Shown here one piece after another: positions 18,862 through 29,719 of a stretch of DNA of 64,000 nucleotides. How positions within the stretch are numbered: the first letter of the stretch is position 1; every line of letters begins with the position of its first letter. A model generated the notes under the pieces. It saw only the letters and a list, made by a program, of their open reading frames with translations. It did no database searches and was not told where the DNA came from. This DNA comes from Roseinatronobacter sp. S2 (lineage in GTDB: Bacteria; Pseudomonadota; Alphaproteobacteria; Rhodobacterales; Rhodobacteraceae): the NCBI RefSeq assembly GCF_029581395.1, contig NZ_CP121113.1, positions 2,042,001-2,106,000 of the forward strand, given 5' to 3'. Made by a program: the position numbers and the translations under genes.

Positions 18862-19654
18862 TTTCATGATGCGGGCGTTGTTGGCGGGTCTGGCGGTGGC
18901 GTTGGCAACCGGGCCGCTTGGCTGTTTTGTGGTGTGGCGGCGCATGGCCTATTTCGGCGATGCCACATCGCATGCCGCCATTCTGGGGGTGGCGCTGGCG
19001 CTTGGGTTCCAGATCAGCATTTTCGTGGGCACATTGGTGGTGGCCCTGCTGATGGCGATGATTGTGTCGGTGATGGCCGGTCGCGGCTGGGCCATGGACA
19101 CCACGCTGGGGGTGCTGGCGCATTCCGCGTTGGCCTTTGGTTTGGTGGCGGTGTCGTTTTTGCCTGCTGTGCGCGTGGACCTGACGGCCTATCTGTTTGG
19201 CGATATTCTGGCGGTGTCGCGCATGGATCTGGCCATTATCGTAGCGGGGTCAGCGCTGGTTCTGGGGTTGATCCTGTGGCGGTGGTCAGCCCTGCTGACC
19301 GCCACGTTGAACGAGGATCTGGCCCATGCATCCGGCCTTAGCCCGGCGCGCGAACGCATGGTGCTGACGCTGTCGCTGGCTGTGGTGGTCGCGGTGGCGC
19401 TGAAAATCGTGGGGGCCTTGCTGATTGCGGCCATGCTGATTGTGCCCGCTGCCGCGGCGCGCAATCTGGCACGCACCCCTGAAATAATGGCGCTGTTTGC
19501 GGTCGCGATCGGGGGCTTTTCGGTGTGGGGGGGGTTGCAGCTGTCGCTGTGGCAGGACACGCCGTCAGGCCCGTCGATTGTTGTGGTGGCGGCGCTGATA
19601 TTTTCGCTGTTCACCTTCGCGGCGGCACTGGTTCAGAAACGGCCCGGACGGTAA
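18851..19654 (+). CDS. znuB: Zinc ABC transporter permease
   Basis: 267 residues with eight to nine membrane helices (ABC-3 family). LGCFVVWRRMAYFGDATSHAAILG and the loop HASGLSPARERMVLTLSLA before KIVGALLIAAMLIVPAAAARNLA are family hallmarks. The start at 18851 sits within the end of znuC. The 3' end overlaps the opposing oxidoreductase gene by 22 bases. Confidence 0.94.
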   Translation: MLDDFMMRALLAGLAVALATGPLGCFVVWRRMAYFGDATSHAAILGVALALGFQISIFVGTLVVALLMAMIVSVMAGRGWAMDTTLGVLAHSALAFGLVAVSFLPAVRVDLTAYLFGDILAVSRMDLAIIVAGSALVLGLILWRWSALLTATLNEDLAHASGLSPARERMVLTLSLAVVVAVALKIVGALLIAAMLIVPAAAARNLARTPEIMALFAVAIGGFSVWGGLQLSLWQDTPSGPSIVVVAALIFSLFTFAAALVQKRPGR

Positions 19655-20886
19655 GGCGCAATATCCAGCGCAGGCATGCGCCCTGCCACCAGATCCGCGA
19701 CAATCTGTGCAGTGACTGGTGCCAGCGTCAGGCCCAGATGCCCGTGCCCATAGGCGTGGATCACATTCGCGCCCTGTGTTGACGGTCCAATAACAGGGCG
19801 CGAATCCGGCAGGGACGGGCGGCACCCCATCCAGCGCCGGTCGGGTTCGGGCAGGTCGGGAAATATGGCACGCGCGCCGCGTTCCATGACGGCCCAGCGG
19901 TTTGGCGCGGCAGGTGCGTCCCGCCCGCCCAACTCCACCGTGCCCGCAATCCGCAACCGCCCCGCCATCGGGCAGAAATAGAACCCCCGCGACACAGGCG
20001 TTACCTGGCGGGTCAGGGGCTGGTCCGTCATGTCATATTCCAGATGATAGCCGCGTTCGGTGTCCAGCGGCGCCTTGTCGCCCGCCTGCCGTGCCAGATC
20101 GCGCGACCATGCGCCCGCCGCCAGAATGACCTTGCTTGCGCGCAAGCGAATGTCTGCGCCTGTCAGGGTGACATGCCCGTGCCCGTCGCGGGCCAGTCCG
20201 GTGATGCGCGCGGGGATATGGCGCACGCCTGCATCGATGACGGCCGCGCGCAACAGGCGCAGCATGGCGCGCGGGTCATGCATGGTGACCGTATTGGGAA
20301 AAAACGCCGCCCCATGCCCGACATGCGCAGGCAGGCCGGGTTCAAGCTGGCCCAGTTCCGCGCGCGTGATGATGTCGACGGTGACGCCCAAAGCGCGCGA
20401 CAAGCTGAAATCTGCGCCACGCTGCTCCTTGGCGGTTTCAAACAGATACAGGGACCCTTGGGGTTTCAGCAATTCGATCCCCCCGATCTGGCTGGCAAAT
20501 GCGCGCCATGCGGCAGGTGACGGGGCCAGCAGTGCAGCAATGGCGCGTGCATTTTCCGCCGCGCGTGCAGGCAGGCATTCGCGCGTGAAACGCAGCAACC
20601 ATGGCGCAAGCGTGAAAATGGCGGCCTTGCGTATGGACAGCGGGCTGTCGCGGTCAAACAGCAACGCGGGCAGATTGCGCAGCACATCGGGCGTGCCCAC
20701 CGGCATGACGGCATAATCCGCGATGACACCGGCATTGCCATAGGATGCGCCAGTCTCGTCATCTTCGGGGGCCAGCAGCGTGACCTCGTGGCCCTGATCC
20801 GCCAGACGCAATGCGATGGACAACCCCACGATGCCCGCACCGATGATGGCAATTTCGCTACTGTTCGCAGGGGGCGGGGCTGGCAT
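19633..20886 (-). CDS. FAD-dependent D-amino-acid dehydrogenase-like oxidoreductase (DadA-like)
   Basis: 417 residues from the ATG at 20886. The N-terminal dinucleotide-binding motif IAIIGAGIVGLSIALRLADQGHEVTLL and the C-terminal GYHLEYDM, GTVELGG and YGHGHLGLTLAPVTAQIVADLV match DadA/DAO-type enzymes that oxidise amines or D-amino acids. Substrate is not determined. The ribosome-binding site is weak. It is convergent with znuB (22-base overlap) and stands apart from the next minus-strand gene. Confidence 0.82.
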   Translation of the reverse strand: MPAPPPANSSEIAIIGAGIVGLSIALRLADQGHEVTLLAPEDDETGASYGNAGVIADYAVMPVGTPDVLRNLPALLFDRDSPLSIRKAAIFTLAPWLLRFTRECLPARAAENARAIAALLAPSPAAWRAFASQIGGIELLKPQGSLYLFETAKEQRGADFSLSRALGVTVDIITRAELGQLEPGLPAHVGHGAAFFPNTVTMHDPRAMLRLLRAAVIDAGVRHIPARITGLARDGHGHVTLTGADIRLRASKVILAAGAWSRDLARQAGDKAPLDTERGYHLEYDMTDQPLTRQVTPVSRGFYFCPMAGRLRIAGTVELGGRDAPAAPNRWAVMERGARAIFPDLPEPDRRWMGCRPSLPDSRPVIGPSTQGANVIHAYGHGHLGLTLAPVTAQIVADLVAGRMPALDIAPYRPGRF

Positions 20887-21259
20887 GGTGACGTGATGGC
20901 CTGAAAGGAATGATACGCCTGTTTGTGGCGCGGTCGGCAGACGGATGCAAGGTGCAGTGCATAGCTTGATCGCGTGATCGGATCGGGCTGAGGGCGTTGA
21001 GTTGGGGGGATTGCAGGCGGTTGCGTAGCTTCCGGCGCGGAACAAAGGCCGCAGGCCGCCGCGCCATCGGTCTGGCCGTCCCGCGGCCTGCCGATTTTGC
21101 CAGTGTCACGCCAAGCCTTTGAACGCAGGAATATGCAGCCTGCATAAACTGCGTGTCTCAAACGTCGGATCGGCTGCCCCCGGCCCACCAATGGCGCGGG
21201 CTTACTCCATGCGCGAATGATCGCAAAAGGCCATTACCCCGACCACAGCACAGCTGCGG
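20887..21259. other. 373-bp gene-free region
   Basis: No convincing gene. It holds copy A of the dispersed 199-bp repeat (21034-21232). The remainder, up to the dadA-like start, shows no recognised promoter motif. Confidence 0.6.
21034..21232 (-). repeat. Dispersed intergenic repeat, copy A (199 bp)
   Basis: Read on the minus strand, this segment aligns without gaps to 45677-45875 on the plus strand (copy B), with most bases identical and a 42-base identical core (21056-21097 against 45812-45853). The core contains the palindrome GGCCGCGGGACGGCC. The two copies are in opposite orientation. Confidence 0.9.
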
Positions 21260-22192
21260 TCAGTAGCCACGCCCGCGATCTACCACATTCATAAACGCCA
21301 ACCCCTTTTCCCCCCGCGCGATATTGCCCGCAATCACGCGTGCTGCGGTGCGCGCGCGTGTGGTGGCCGCGATATGCGGGGTCACGGTAACGCGCGGATG
21401 CGCCCAGAACGGATGATCCGCAGGCAGGGGTTCGGTGCGGAACACATCCAGTGTCGCGTGACCGATTTGCCCGCTGTCCAACGCCGCAATCAGGGCGGTG
21501 TCATCCACCAGCCGCCCGCGACCGGGATTGATAAGCGCCGCCCCTTCTGGCAGCAGCGCCAATGCGCGCCGATCCAGCAGGTTTTCGGTGCCTGCGGTCA
21601 GCGGCAGCAGGGTTACCAGAATTTCTGCGTGGGACAGGCAGGCATCCAGACCGTCCTGCCCGTGATGGCAGCGCATACCGGGAACCGATCTAGGACTGCG
21701 CGCCCAGCCATGCAGGTCAAACCCGAAACCCGCCAGCGCCTGTGCAACCGCTTGCCCCAATGCCCCCAGTCCCAGAATGCCAACTTTGCGTTCCTGCGCC
21801 AACGGGGGTTCCACTGCGTGCCAGTCACCGGGGCGCGCATGAATATGGGCGTCCATCCCCAGATGATGGCGCAGCACATGACCGCAAACATATTCGACCA
21901 TGCCCTGGGTCAGCGACGGGTCGACCATGCGGCAAAGCGGCTGGGTCAGGGTTGGATTGCCGACAATCTTCTCGACACCGGCCCACAGATTCAACACCGC
22001 CTTGCAGCGCGTGTAGGGGGTGAAATCCTGCAACGCACTGGACGGGGCATAGATGATGTAATCCACAGATTCGGGCGGGGCGTCGGTCACCAGTTCTGCA
22101 TCAAGTGCCTGTTCTTGCAGGGCCTGTGACAGCGGGGCCTGGTAGTCGTTATATAATTCCTGCCCTGCGGCGAACAGAACGGTCAGTGTCAT
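21260..22192 (-). CDS. 2-hydroxyacid dehydrogenase, glyoxylate/hydroxypyruvate reductase A-like
   Basis: 310 residues, the usual GhrA length. It reduces glyoxylate or hydroxypyruvate with NAD(P)H. The Rossmann motif is GILGLGALGQAVAQALAGFGF; NPGRGRLVDDTALIAAL, DVFRTEPLPADHPFW and PHIAATTRART hold the catalytic Arg/Glu/His set. The ATG at 22192 overlaps the rodA stop by 4 bases, so it is translated from the morphogenesis operon, an unexpected partner for cell-wall genes. Confidence 0.88.
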   Translation of the reverse strand: MTLTVLFAAGQELYNDYQAPLSQALQEQALDAELVTDAPPESVDYIIYAPSSALQDFTPYTRCKAVLNLWAGVEKIVGNPTLTQPLCRMVDPSLTQGMVEYVCGHVLRHHLGMDAHIHARPGDWHAVEPPLAQERKVGILGLGALGQAVAQALAGFGFDLHGWARSPRSVPGMRCHHGQDGLDACLSHAEILVTLLPLTAGTENLLDRRALALLPEGAALINPGRGRLVDDTALIAALDSGQIGHATLDVFRTEPLPADHPFWAHPRVTVTPHIAATTRARTAARVIAGNIARGEKGLAFMNVVDRGRGY

Positions 22193-23337
22193 GATGGCAA
22201 CCTTGCCCTGTGAATATGCGCCGACTGAACCAGCCCGAAGGCGACCATCAGCACAATCATTGCAGACCCCCCATAGGACACCAATGGCAACGGCACCCCC
22301 ACCACAGGTGCAAGCCCCATGACCATGGCCATATTCACGGCGAAATACAAAAAGAAGGTGCCCACTACGCCGATCACCAGCAACGCCCCGAACCGGCTGG
22401 TCGTGCGAAAGGCCGTCAGCAGGCAAAACCCGATGATCATCAGATACAGCACCAGCAGGGACGCCGCCCCGACAAAGCCGAATTCTTCCGCCAGCGTGGT
22501 GAAAATGAAATCGGTGTGCTTCTCAGGCAGGAAGTTCAGCCGCGCTTGCGTGCCTTCCATGAAACCCCGACCTGACCACCCCCCGGACCCCAGTGCAATC
22601 ATCGACTGGTTGATGTGATAGCCTGCCCCCAATGGGTCAAGCGAGGGGTCAAGGAACGAATCTATGCGTCGATACTGGTAATCCTTCAGGATTTGCCAAT
22701 CCGTCCCGCGCGATGACATGATAACCATGATCCCCGCCACCATGCTGCCGATCAATGCGGCGAAATAGGCCCAATGCACCCCGGCGGCAAAAATCACCAC
22801 GCCGCCGCCCAGTGTCAGCAAAAGCGCCGTGCCCAGATCAGGCTGGCGCAGCACCAGAAGTGCCGGAACCGCGGCAATCAGAATACCCAGCACCACCCAT
22901 AGCGGATGCGAGACTTTCTTGATGTTCAGCCAGTCGTAGTAGGCCGCCAGCGCCAGAATTGTGCTGATCTTGGCCAACTCGGACGGTTGCAGCCTTATGG
23001 GGCCGACAACCAGCCAACGTTTTGCGCCCATGCCGATTGTGCCGAAAAATTCGACCCCCAGCAGCAGCAGGATCGACACGACATAAGCAACCCCCGCAAT
23101 GGAGCGCCAGAACCATAGCGGCACGAACCCGATCGCCAGCATCAAAAGAATGCCAATGCCGAAGCGGCGCATCTGCGGGTCCATCCAAAGCTGCGCATTG
23201 CCGCCGGCAACCGAATACAGCATGACAAAGCCGTAGCATGCGACAGCCACAAGCAAGACCACCAGCGGCCAGTTGACATATAACACTTTCGCCAGCCCGG
23301 ACGGCATGCGCTTGGTGTTGTATTCAAGATAACTCAT
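22189..23337 (-). CDS. rodA: Peptidoglycan glycosyltransferase RodA (SEDS)
   Basis: 382 residues, about ten membrane helices. RodA polymerises glycan strands in the elongasome with PBP2. Family motifs: RPIRLQPSELAKI-type element (GPIRLQPSELAKISTILALA), VLRQPDLGTALLL, FLPEKHTDFIFTTLAEEFGFVG and GVPLPLVSYGGSAMI. It overlaps mrdA by 4 bases on one side and the hydroxyacid dehydrogenase by 4 on the other. Confidence 0.96.
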   Translation of the reverse strand: MSYLEYNTKRMPSGLAKVLYVNWPLVVLLVAVACYGFVMLYSVAGGNAQLWMDPQMRRFGIGILLMLAIGFVPLWFWRSIAGVAYVVSILLLLGVEFFGTIGMGAKRWLVVGPIRLQPSELAKISTILALAAYYDWLNIKKVSHPLWVVLGILIAAVPALLVLRQPDLGTALLLTLGGGVVIFAAGVHWAYFAALIGSMVAGIMVIMSSRGTDWQILKDYQYRRIDSFLDPSLDPLGAGYHINQSMIALGSGGWSGRGFMEGTQARLNFLPEKHTDFIFTTLAEEFGFVGAASLLVLYLMIIGFCLLTAFRTTSRFGALLVIGVVGTFFLYFAVNMAMVMGLAPVVGVPLPLVSYGGSAMIVLMVAFGLVQSAHIHRARLPS

Positions 23338-25271
23338 GCGCGGCTTATCCGTAAAAGCTGCGGGTCACGCAGGCGTTCTTCCAGCTCGATCTGTTCGGCG
23401 CGGATGCGGTTGCGTTGCGGCGCGGGATAGGCCGACAGGGGCGGGATGCCGTCATTCAGTGCGGCCAGCGTGATGTCGCGCCCAATGGGGGCCGCCGCTG
23501 ACGACCCGCCGCCACCATGCTCGATGACCACGGCCACGGCAATGCGCGGGGCGTCGACCGGGGCGTAATTGACAAACAGCGCGTGGTTGCGCCGGTTCCA
23601 GGGCAGGTCACTTTGCTGGCGTATCCCCGCATCGCGTTCCGCGCGGGTGATGGAGAAAACCTGACTCGTGCCGGTTTTGCCAGCCATTTCCTGACCATCC
23701 GCCACCACACGCGACGAATAGGCCGTGCCGCGCGCATGGTTGACAGTATCAAGCATGCCACGGCGTATCATGCGCAGCCATTCGGGGCGCAGGTCCAGCG
23801 ACGCGGCCTGCGGTGCGGCCTGTTCAAGCGGGTCACGCAGCAATCGGGGCAGGATGGCCTTGTTGGTGGCCAGCCGCGCCGTCATCACGGCCAGTTGCAG
23901 CGGTGTCGACAGCACGAACCCCTGCCCGATAGAGGCGTTGACCGTATCGCCGATCCGCCATTCTTCATTGCGGTTGCGCCGTTTCCAGTCCCGTGTAGGG
24001 TTCAGCCCGCCTGCAATCGACGGAATTGGCAGATCATAGCGTATGCCAAGGCCCAGACGCTCGGACATGGCGTTGATGCGGTCGATGCCACAGCGTTGCG
24101 ACATTTCATAGAAATACACATCACAGCTTTCCGACAGCGCGGACACAAGGCCTACACGCCCATGTCCGCCGCGCCGCCAGCAATGGAAGCGGTTGCCGGA
24201 CACATCCATATGTCCGGGGCAGAACACGCGTTCCTCGCCATCTGTTTCGCCCGCATCAAGTGCGGCAAGGGCTGTTACCATCTTGAAGGTGGACCCGGGC
24301 GGATACATGCCCTGAACGGTTTTGTTCAGCAGCGGGCGGTATTCATCTTCCAGCAGGCCATTGAAATCGGTGTTGGAAATGCCGCGCACAAACAGGTTGC
24401 CGTCAAAACTGGGCGCGGATGCCAGTGCCAGAATATCACCGGTTGCCGTGTCCATAACCACCGCCGCGCCGCTTTGGCCTTTCATGCGTTGCAGCGCGTA
24501 ATTTTGCAGCCGCGCATCAATCGTCATATGCACATTGCCGCCCGGTTGCCCTTCGGCGCGGTCCAGTTCACGCATGACACGGCCAACGGCGTTCACTTCC
24601 ACACGTTGCGAACCGGCGGTGCCGCGCAGGCGGTCTTCCATGGCGCGTTCCACGCCGCTTTTGCCGATCTGGAAGCGCGGGATCATCAGCACCGGATCAG
24701 GCGCTTCCAGCGCTTCCAGATCACGGTCGGAAACGGGGCCGACATAGCCCACGACATGGGCCATATCCTCGCGCAGCGGATAGGCGCGTGACAGGCCCAT
24801 TTCGGGCGTCACCCCCGGAAGTGCAGGCGCATTGGACGCAATGCGGCTGATCTCTTCCCAGCTCAGGCGTTCGGCAACCGTGACCGGCACAAAGGGGCGG
24901 TGGCGCAGCAAATCGCGCCGCGCGCGTTCCAGATCATCCTCGCTTAGCGGTATCAGCTGTGACAGCCGGTCCAGAACAAGGTCGATATCGCCTGCATCAT
25001 CGCGCTTGATCACCACACGGTAATTTTGCTCATTGCCCGCCAGCAACACGCCGTTGCGGTCAAAGATCAAACCGCGTGTGGGCGGCAGCAGGCGCAGGTT
25101 AATGCGGTTTTCTTCTGCCAGCAGGTGAAACTGCTCGGACTGCATAAGCTGCATATCACGCAGGCGCCACGCAAGTGCGCCTGCAAAGCCCAGTTGCGCA
25201 CCGCCCAGAATTAACCCGCGGCGCGTGATGATCCTTTGGCTAAGTTCCTTGTCGCGATCCGTGCGTTTCAC
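23334..25271 (-). CDS. mrdA: Penicillin-binding protein 2
   Basis: 645 residues, normal length. A membrane anchor near residue 20 is followed by the dimerisation domain and the transpeptidase domain. Active-site motifs: PPGSTFKMVTALAALD (SxxK), SESCDVYFYEMS (SxN-type) and AGKTGTSQVF (KTG). It cross-links peptidoglycan during elongation and acts with RodA. The start overlaps the mreD stop by 4 bases. Confidence 0.96.
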   Translation of the reverse strand: MKRTDRDKELSQRIITRRGLILGGAQLGFAGALAWRLRDMQLMQSEQFHLLAEENRINLRLLPPTRGLIFDRNGVLLAGNEQNYRVVIKRDDAGDIDLVLDRLSQLIPLSEDDLERARRDLLRHRPFVPVTVAERLSWEEISRIASNAPALPGVTPEMGLSRAYPLREDMAHVVGYVGPVSDRDLEALEAPDPVLMIPRFQIGKSGVERAMEDRLRGTAGSQRVEVNAVGRVMRELDRAEGQPGGNVHMTIDARLQNYALQRMKGQSGAAVVMDTATGDILALASAPSFDGNLFVRGISNTDFNGLLEDEYRPLLNKTVQGMYPPGSTFKMVTALAALDAGETDGEERVFCPGHMDVSGNRFHCWRRGGHGRVGLVSALSESCDVYFYEMSQRCGIDRINAMSERLGLGIRYDLPIPSIAGGLNPTRDWKRRNRNEEWRIGDTVNASIGQGFVLSTPLQLAVMTARLATNKAILPRLLRDPLEQAAPQAASLDLRPEWLRMIRRGMLDTVNHARGTAYSSRVVADGQEMAGKTGTSQVFSITRAERDAGIRQQSDLPWNRRNHALFVNYAPVDAPRIAVAVVIEHGGGGSSAAAPIGRDITLAALNDGIPPLSAYPAPQRNRIRAEQIELEERLRDPQLLRISRA

Positions 25272-25852
25272 AATTTCTGTCCCAGAACATCCACCTCGCC
25301 TGTCGCCGGTTTGCGCAGTTTCAACACATAATGCAAGACCGCGACGACAGCGGGATACGCCAGAACTGTGCCCAGAAACTGCGCAAAGCTCAAGTCAAGC
25401 GGGGCGTTTGGCATCATCACAATCGCGAGCAGGGCACGATTTGCCAGAAACATTGTCAGCATCAGCCCAAACACAATGGCATATTCCAGCCAGAACCCGA
25501 ACCCGCGCAGCAAGCCCGCGCGGGTGCGCAGAAATTCCGTCGCCAACAAAACAACCAGCGCCCACAGGCCGGGGGGGCGCAGCAACAACAGATCCTCGAA
25601 CAGGAAATATGCCGCGATAACGGGTGCAGGCAGCAAATCAGGACGCCGCACAATCCATGCCAATGTTAGACACAGCAAGAAATCCGGCGCGGGCCAGTCG
25701 CGGGCTGACAGACCAAACAGCGCGCCCGAGGAATCGGATGCGGCCGCCCCATAATCCTGCATCGGCAAAAGCCGCAAGAACGTGACCAGCGCCGCAAGCC
25801 CCAGAAACAATGCGACATACAGCGCTTTTCTGGCGGGGCGGCGGTTATTCAT
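25268..25852 (-). CDS. mreD: Rod shape-determining protein MreD
   Basis: 194 residues with five to six membrane helices from the ATG at 25852. The position between mreC and mrdA and the pattern ALYVALFLGLAALVTFLRLLP, WPAPDFLLCLTLAWIVRRPDLLPAPVIAAYFLFEDLLLLRPPGLW, and a hydrophobic tail are MreD-like. Sequence conservation in this family is low, so context weighs heavily. Its start lies eight bases inside mreC. Confidence 0.85.
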   Translation of the reverse strand: MNNRRPARKALYVALFLGLAALVTFLRLLPMQDYGAAASDSSGALFGLSARDWPAPDFLLCLTLAWIVRRPDLLPAPVIAAYFLFEDLLLLRPPGLWALVVLLATEFLRTRAGLLRGFGFWLEYAIVFGLMLTMFLANRALLAIVMMPNAPLDLSFAQFLGTVLAYPAVVAVLHYVLKLRKPATGEVDVLGQKL

Positions 25853-26780
25853 CAGCCGGGCTTTCGATATTCGGCCCTTGCGGCAACACCACATCCCCCG
25901 GCAAATCCGGCGCGCGCGGAATTTCTGGAACGATCAGGCGGCCGGTATCAACAATACTCTCGACCGGGCGAGAGCGCATCACGCGCAGGAATTCCAGCCG
26001 CCCGTAATCGGCGGCAAGGCGCACCCGCAACCTGCGGTCCCGTGACTGGACGACTTCGCCAATCAGCAACCCCGCCGGAAACACGCCACCGTCATCGGAA
26101 CTTATGACACGGTCACCGGGGCGCAATTCATCCGGTGTTTCAATGAATTCCAGCAGCGGATAGGATGAATTGTCACCCGACAGCATGGCCCGTTGTCCCG
26201 ATGGCTGAATCAGAACCGGAACCGAACTTGCCGTGTCAGTCAGCAGCACCACCCGCGATGTCCGGTTGCCGACACCCGCGATCCGGCCTGCAAGCCCAAG
26301 GCCATCCATCACCGCCCAACCATCCTGAACGCCGTCGCGCGCGCCCACATTCAGCAGCACAGACCGCCGGAAAGGCGATCCGCCATCCGCCATCACAACC
26401 CCTGTCACATGGGTCAGTTGCGGATCAATGCGCACCTGATTCAGATCCAGTAACTGGGCATTGCGCTGTTCCAGTTGCAAGGCCGCTTCGCGCCACGCCC
26501 GCATCTGTTGCAATTCGCGGCGCAATTCCTGATTTTGCTCCACGATACGGGCATAGGATTGCAGGTTCTCCAGCATACCCGCCACCCGCGTCACAGGGCG
26601 CATGGCCCAGTCGAAGGACGGCACAATGCGGTCGATCAGATCCGTGCGCACCTGTTCCACCCTTGGGCTGTCAATGCGCCAGACCAGAAAAACAAGTGTC
26701 AGGAACAGAACCATAGCCCCAATCAGGATACGCCTGACAGGGCGGATATAATCTTGGTCTGTCTGACGTTCGGATGCCAA
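25845..26780 (-). CDS. mreC: Rod shape-determining protein MreC
   Basis: 311 residues. One N-terminal membrane helix (RRILIGAMVLFLTLVFLVW), a coiled-coil (RIVEQNQELRRELQQMRAWREAALQLEQRNAQLLDLNQV), and a beta-barrel periplasmic domain with GARDGVQDGWAVMDGLGLAGRIAG and PGDRVISSDDGGVFPAGLLIG, the usual MreC architecture. It links MreB to the cell-wall enzymes. mreB is 25 bases upstream. Confidence 0.95.
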   Translation of the reverse strand: MASERQTDQDYIRPVRRILIGAMVLFLTLVFLVWRIDSPRVEQVRTDLIDRIVPSFDWAMRPVTRVAGMLENLQSYARIVEQNQELRRELQQMRAWREAALQLEQRNAQLLDLNQVRIDPQLTHVTGVVMADGGSPFRRSVLLNVGARDGVQDGWAVMDGLGLAGRIAGVGNRTSRVVLLTDTASSVPVLIQPSGQRAMLSGDNSSYPLLEFIETPDELRPGDRVISSDDGGVFPAGLLIGEVVQSRDRRLRVRLAADYGRLEFLRVMRSRPVESIVDTGRLIVPEIPRAPDLPGDVVLPQGPNIESPADE

Positions 26781-26805
26781 AGTTCAAGCCCGGCCTGTTG
26801 CGGCG

Positions 26806-27909
<1,104 letters not shown>

Positions 27910-28056
27910 TTATAGGGCGGGGCAGGGCACGCGGTAAAGGGGGTGAGATCGCAAGATAAGCGGGAATTGGCCGCGAAATCAGCACAAAGCCGCGATTTCA
28001 GGGCGGGCCGGGCGCTTTGTGCCCTGATGCCCGCCCTTATGTGCCAGTGTCGCGGT

Positions 28057-29622
28057 CTAGCTTGCGCTGCTCATCAAGGCCGACAGGTTTCCGCGATGGC
28101 GGTGCAACACCATGCGATTAAGCGCATTTACATAGGCTTTCGCGGACGCCACGACCGTATCGGTGTCTGATGACTGTCCCGAAAACACGATACCGTCCAG
28201 CGCCAGCCGAACGCTGACCGTGGCCTGTGCATCGGTGCCTTCGGTGACGGCATGCACCTGATACAGCTCCAGACGGGCTTCATGTTCAAACAGCATCTTG
28301 ACCGCATTGAAGGTCGCGTCCACTGGGCCGTCGCCGGTGGCGTCGATGAATTTTTCAACCCCGCCGATGGACAGTGTCAGTTCCGCTTCCTGCGGTCCGT
28401 CGGTGCCGCAGACCACGCGCAGCTTGCGCACTTGCAGATAGGCGTCTTCGTCGTTCAGGCTGGCCTCTGTCATCAGCGCGATCAGGTCGTCGTCATAGAC
28501 CTCCTTCTTGCGGTCGGCCAGCGCCTTGAAGCGCACAAACACATCCTTCAACTGGTTGTCGCCCAATTCATAGCCCAGTTCCGACAGTTTCGCGCGCAGT
28601 GCGGCCCGGCCCGAATGCTTGCCCATCACCAGATTTGTCGCAGCCAACCCCACATCTTCGGGGCGCATGATCTCGAATGTTTCCTTATTCTTCAGCATGC
28701 CATCCTGATGAATGCCCGATTCATGCGCAAAGGCGTTCTTGCCGACCACAGCCTTGTTAAACTGCACCGGAAAGCCCGACACGGCCGCGACCATGCGCGA
28801 AATGCCCATGATTTTGGTTGTGTCAATGCCGGTGTGATAGGGCAGAATGTCGTTGCGCACGCGCAGGGCCATGACAACTTCTTCCAGCGCCGTGTTGCCC
28901 GCGCGTTCACCAAGGCCGTTGATCGTGCATTCGATCTGGCGCGCGCCCGCTTCGACGGCGGCCAGCGAATTGGCGGTCGCCATGCCAAGGTCGTTGTGGC
29001 AATGCGTGGCAAATATAATCTCATCCGCGCCGGGCACCCGTTCCAGCAACATGGCGATCAGTTCGGCACTTTCGCGCGGATAGGTATAGCCCACTGTGTC
29101 GGGGATGTTGATTGTCGTGGCACCCGCCTTGATGGCAGCTTCAACCACGCGGCACAGATAATCGCGTTCGGTGCGCGTGGCGTCCATGGGCGACCATTGC
29201 ACATCTTCGCACAGATTGCGCGCATGGCTGACCGTGTCATGAATGCGCGCAACCATCGCGTCCTGATCCAGTGCGGTGATGTCACGGTGCAGCGGCGATG
29301 TACCGATGAAGGTGTGAATGCGCGGGCGGGCTGCGTGTTTCACAGCTTCCCAGCAGCGGTCGATATCATTCAGATTGGCGCGTGACAGGCCGCAGATGAC
29401 CGAATTGCGCGAATTCTTCGCGATTTCGCTGACGGCCTGAAAATCCCCTTCCGAGGCGATTGGAAAGCCTGCTTCTATAATATCGACACCCATTTCATCC
29501 AGAAGGGCAGCGATTTCCAGCTTTTCGCCATGGCTCATGGTGGCGCCGGGGGATTGCTCGCCATCGCGCAATGTTGTGTCGAAAATCAGGACATGGTCCT
29601 GCTTGGGGGCGGCTTGTGTCAT
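28057..29622 (-). CDS. leuA: 2-isopropylmalate synthase
   Basis: 521 residues, the usual class length. It makes 2-isopropylmalate from acetyl-CoA and 2-oxoisovalerate, the first committed step of leucine synthesis. The N-terminal TIM barrel has TTLRDGEQSPGATM and the metal-binding FATHCHNDLGMATANS; HESGIHQDGMLKN and the C-terminal regulatory domain follow, so leucine feedback inhibition is likely. It is preceded by a leucine-rich leader ORF and alternative hairpins. Confidence 0.97.
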   Translation of the reverse strand: MTQAAPKQDHVLIFDTTLRDGEQSPGATMSHGEKLEIAALLDEMGVDIIEAGFPIASEGDFQAVSEIAKNSRNSVICGLSRANLNDIDRCWEAVKHAARPRIHTFIGTSPLHRDITALDQDAMVARIHDTVSHARNLCEDVQWSPMDATRTERDYLCRVVEAAIKAGATTINIPDTVGYTYPRESAELIAMLLERVPGADEIIFATHCHNDLGMATANSLAAVEAGARQIECTINGLGERAGNTALEEVVMALRVRNDILPYHTGIDTTKIMGISRMVAAVSGFPVQFNKAVVGKNAFAHESGIHQDGMLKNKETFEIMRPEDVGLAATNLVMGKHSGRAALRAKLSELGYELGDNQLKDVFVRFKALADRKKEVYDDDLIALMTEASLNDEDAYLQVRKLRVVCGTDGPQEAELTLSIGGVEKFIDATGDGPVDATFNAVKMLFEHEARLELYQVHAVTEGTDAQATVSVRLALDGIVFSGQSSDTDTVVASAKAYVNALNRMVLHRHRGNLSALMSSAS

Positions 29623-29668
29623 CTGTATAGTCCTGTAACCGGAGATCTGTTGTATCTGATGTGTTTTC

Positions 29669-29719
29669 CGGGCGCTTGCAACCTCTGAGCGGCGCGCCCG
29701 TTCAGGACACGCTCAGAGG
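29669..29719 (-). promoter_or_regulatory. leuA leader: mutually exclusive hairpins of a putative attenuator
   Basis: Two stems read on the minus strand compete. Stem A pairs 29710-29719 with 29682-29691 (10 perfect pairs, CCTCTGAGCG with CGCTCAGAGG). Stem B pairs 29694-29700 with 29669-29675 (CGGGCGC with GCGCCCG). Each arm of B lies in or across the loop of A, so both cannot form. Stem A starts inside the leader ORF's last codons. No T-run follows either stem, so the termination step may need Rho. Confidence 0.7.

Noticed and set aside
27997..28045. GC-rich hairpin GGGCGGGC/GCCCGCCC between mreB and leuA as the leuA terminator
   Set aside because: No T-run on the minus strand and loop long; left unassigned.
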